From assembly GCA_023254015.1 (NCBI GenBank), contig JALQYS010000013.1:1-5272 (forward strand): a stretch of DNA of 5,272 nucleotides, given 5' to 3'. This DNA is from Paracoccaceae bacterium (GTDB lineage: Bacteria; Pseudomonadota; Alphaproteobacteria; Rhodobacterales; Rhodobacteraceae). The position numbers were made by a program, and so were the translations under genes. Below the pieces are notes generated by a model. The model did no database searches and was not told where the DNA came from. It saw only the letters and a list, made by a program, of their open reading frames with translations. Within the stretch, counting starts at the first letter, position 1, and every line of letters starts with the position of its first letter. Below, one piece after another: positions 5,032 to 5,272 of the stretch.

Positions 5032-5272
5032 CAGATCACCCCCGCTTCGTCTTTGAGTTTCGCGATGAGTTCGTCCACCGAACCCACCTTCACGCCGGCC
5101 TTGCGGCCTGCCGGTTCCACCGTCTTGACGACCGACAGGCGCGGCGCGACATCCACGCCGTAATCGGCGGGGGTCTTGGTCGCGAGCGGCTTGGCCTTGG
5201 CCTTCATGATGTTCGGCAGCGAGGCATAGCACGGCTCGTTCAGTCGCAGGTCGACCGAGACGATCGTCGGCA
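5031..5272 (-). CDS. etfB: Electron transfer flavoprotein beta subunit (C-terminal 79 codons)
   Basis: This is the 3' part of etfB; its start lies beyond the right edge. The visible protein begins PTIVSVDLRLNEPCYASLP, continues NIMKAKAKPLATK, then ADYGVDVAPRLSVVKTVEP, and ends VDELIAKLKDEAGVI before TGA 5031-5033. The LRLNEP-x-YASLPNIMKAK segment is the hallmark EtfB region that holds the partner-recognition loop, whose Leu (here in ASLP) docks onto client dehydrogenases. Two positions differ from the common form: Cys where Arg is usual (EPRYA) and KAKAK where KAKKK is common. The frame is intact. TGATG overlap with etfA indicates an etfBA operon. Confidence 0.95.
   Translation of the reverse strand, partial: PTIVSVDLRLNEPCYASLPNIMKAKAKPLATKTPADYGVDVAPRLSVVKTVEPAGRKAGVKVGSVDELIAKLKDEAGVI
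5034..5043 (-). promoter_or_regulatory. Extended ribosome-binding site for etfA inside the etfB 3' end
   Basis: Read on the - strand this is GGGGGTGATC, just before the TGATG stop/start overlap. It matches the 16S 3'-end complement GGAGGTGATC at 9 of 10 positions, and the remaining one can form a G-U wobble. The GG-GG core lies 7 nt before the etfA ATG. It supports the 5031 start and coupled translation of the two subunits. Confidence 0.6.

Noticed and set aside
1..5272. Defence system, CRISPR array, prophage or insertion sequence
   Set aside because: There are no regularly spaced repeats, no transposase, integrase, nuclease or toxin-antitoxin genes, and all coding sequences are accounted for by transport, hydrolysis and electron transfer.

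Overview
The window looks like chromosomal DNA of a high-GC alphaproteobacterium, most likely of the Rhodobacter/Paracoccus group (Rhodobacteraceae). The reasons are the strongly G/C-biased third codon positions, good Shine-Dalgarno sites, tightly packed operons, and the gene content: a peptide-type ABC importer next to a compact etfBA pair. The taxonomic call is inference from style and protein flavour, because no rRNA or other marker is present.

The left two-thirds (1-3772, + strand) is one directional gene cluster. It holds the 3' end of a DppC/OppC-type permease, two ATPases of the DppD/OppD and DppF/OppF types (147-1007 and 1007-1810), a DUF1028-family protein predicted to be an Ntn-hydrolase-like enzyme (1827-2564), and an M20 amidohydrolase of the acetylornithine deacetylase (ArgE) type (2621-3772). 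The junctions are 1-nt gap, 1-nt overlap, 16 nt and 56 nt, which suggests co-transcription. The simplest reading is an uptake-and-hydrolysis module: the importer brings in an amide-bonded compound such as a short peptide, N-acyl amino acid or opine-like molecule, and the two hydrolases act on it in the cytoplasm. The substrate cannot be read from the sequence.

The right end (4120-5272, - strand) encodes the electron transfer flavoprotein: all of etfA (303 aa) and the last 79 codons of etfB, joined by a TGATG stop/start overlap. EtfAB passes electrons from acyl-CoA and other dehydrogenases to ETF:quinone oxidoreductase. It is housekeeping metabolism with no evident link to the transporter cluster.

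The two gene groups converge on a 347-bp non-coding gap (3773-4119), which is the least explained part of the window. It contains a perfect 11-bp inverted repeat, many further small stems, one CCAAGG segment that can pair with either of two CCTTGG segments, a candidate + strand terminator, and imperfect GTTAAC/TTCGC inverted ends. It may be an interspersed repeat or a structured 3' RNA element. No defence system, CRISPR array, tRNA, rRNA or insertion sequence was recognised.
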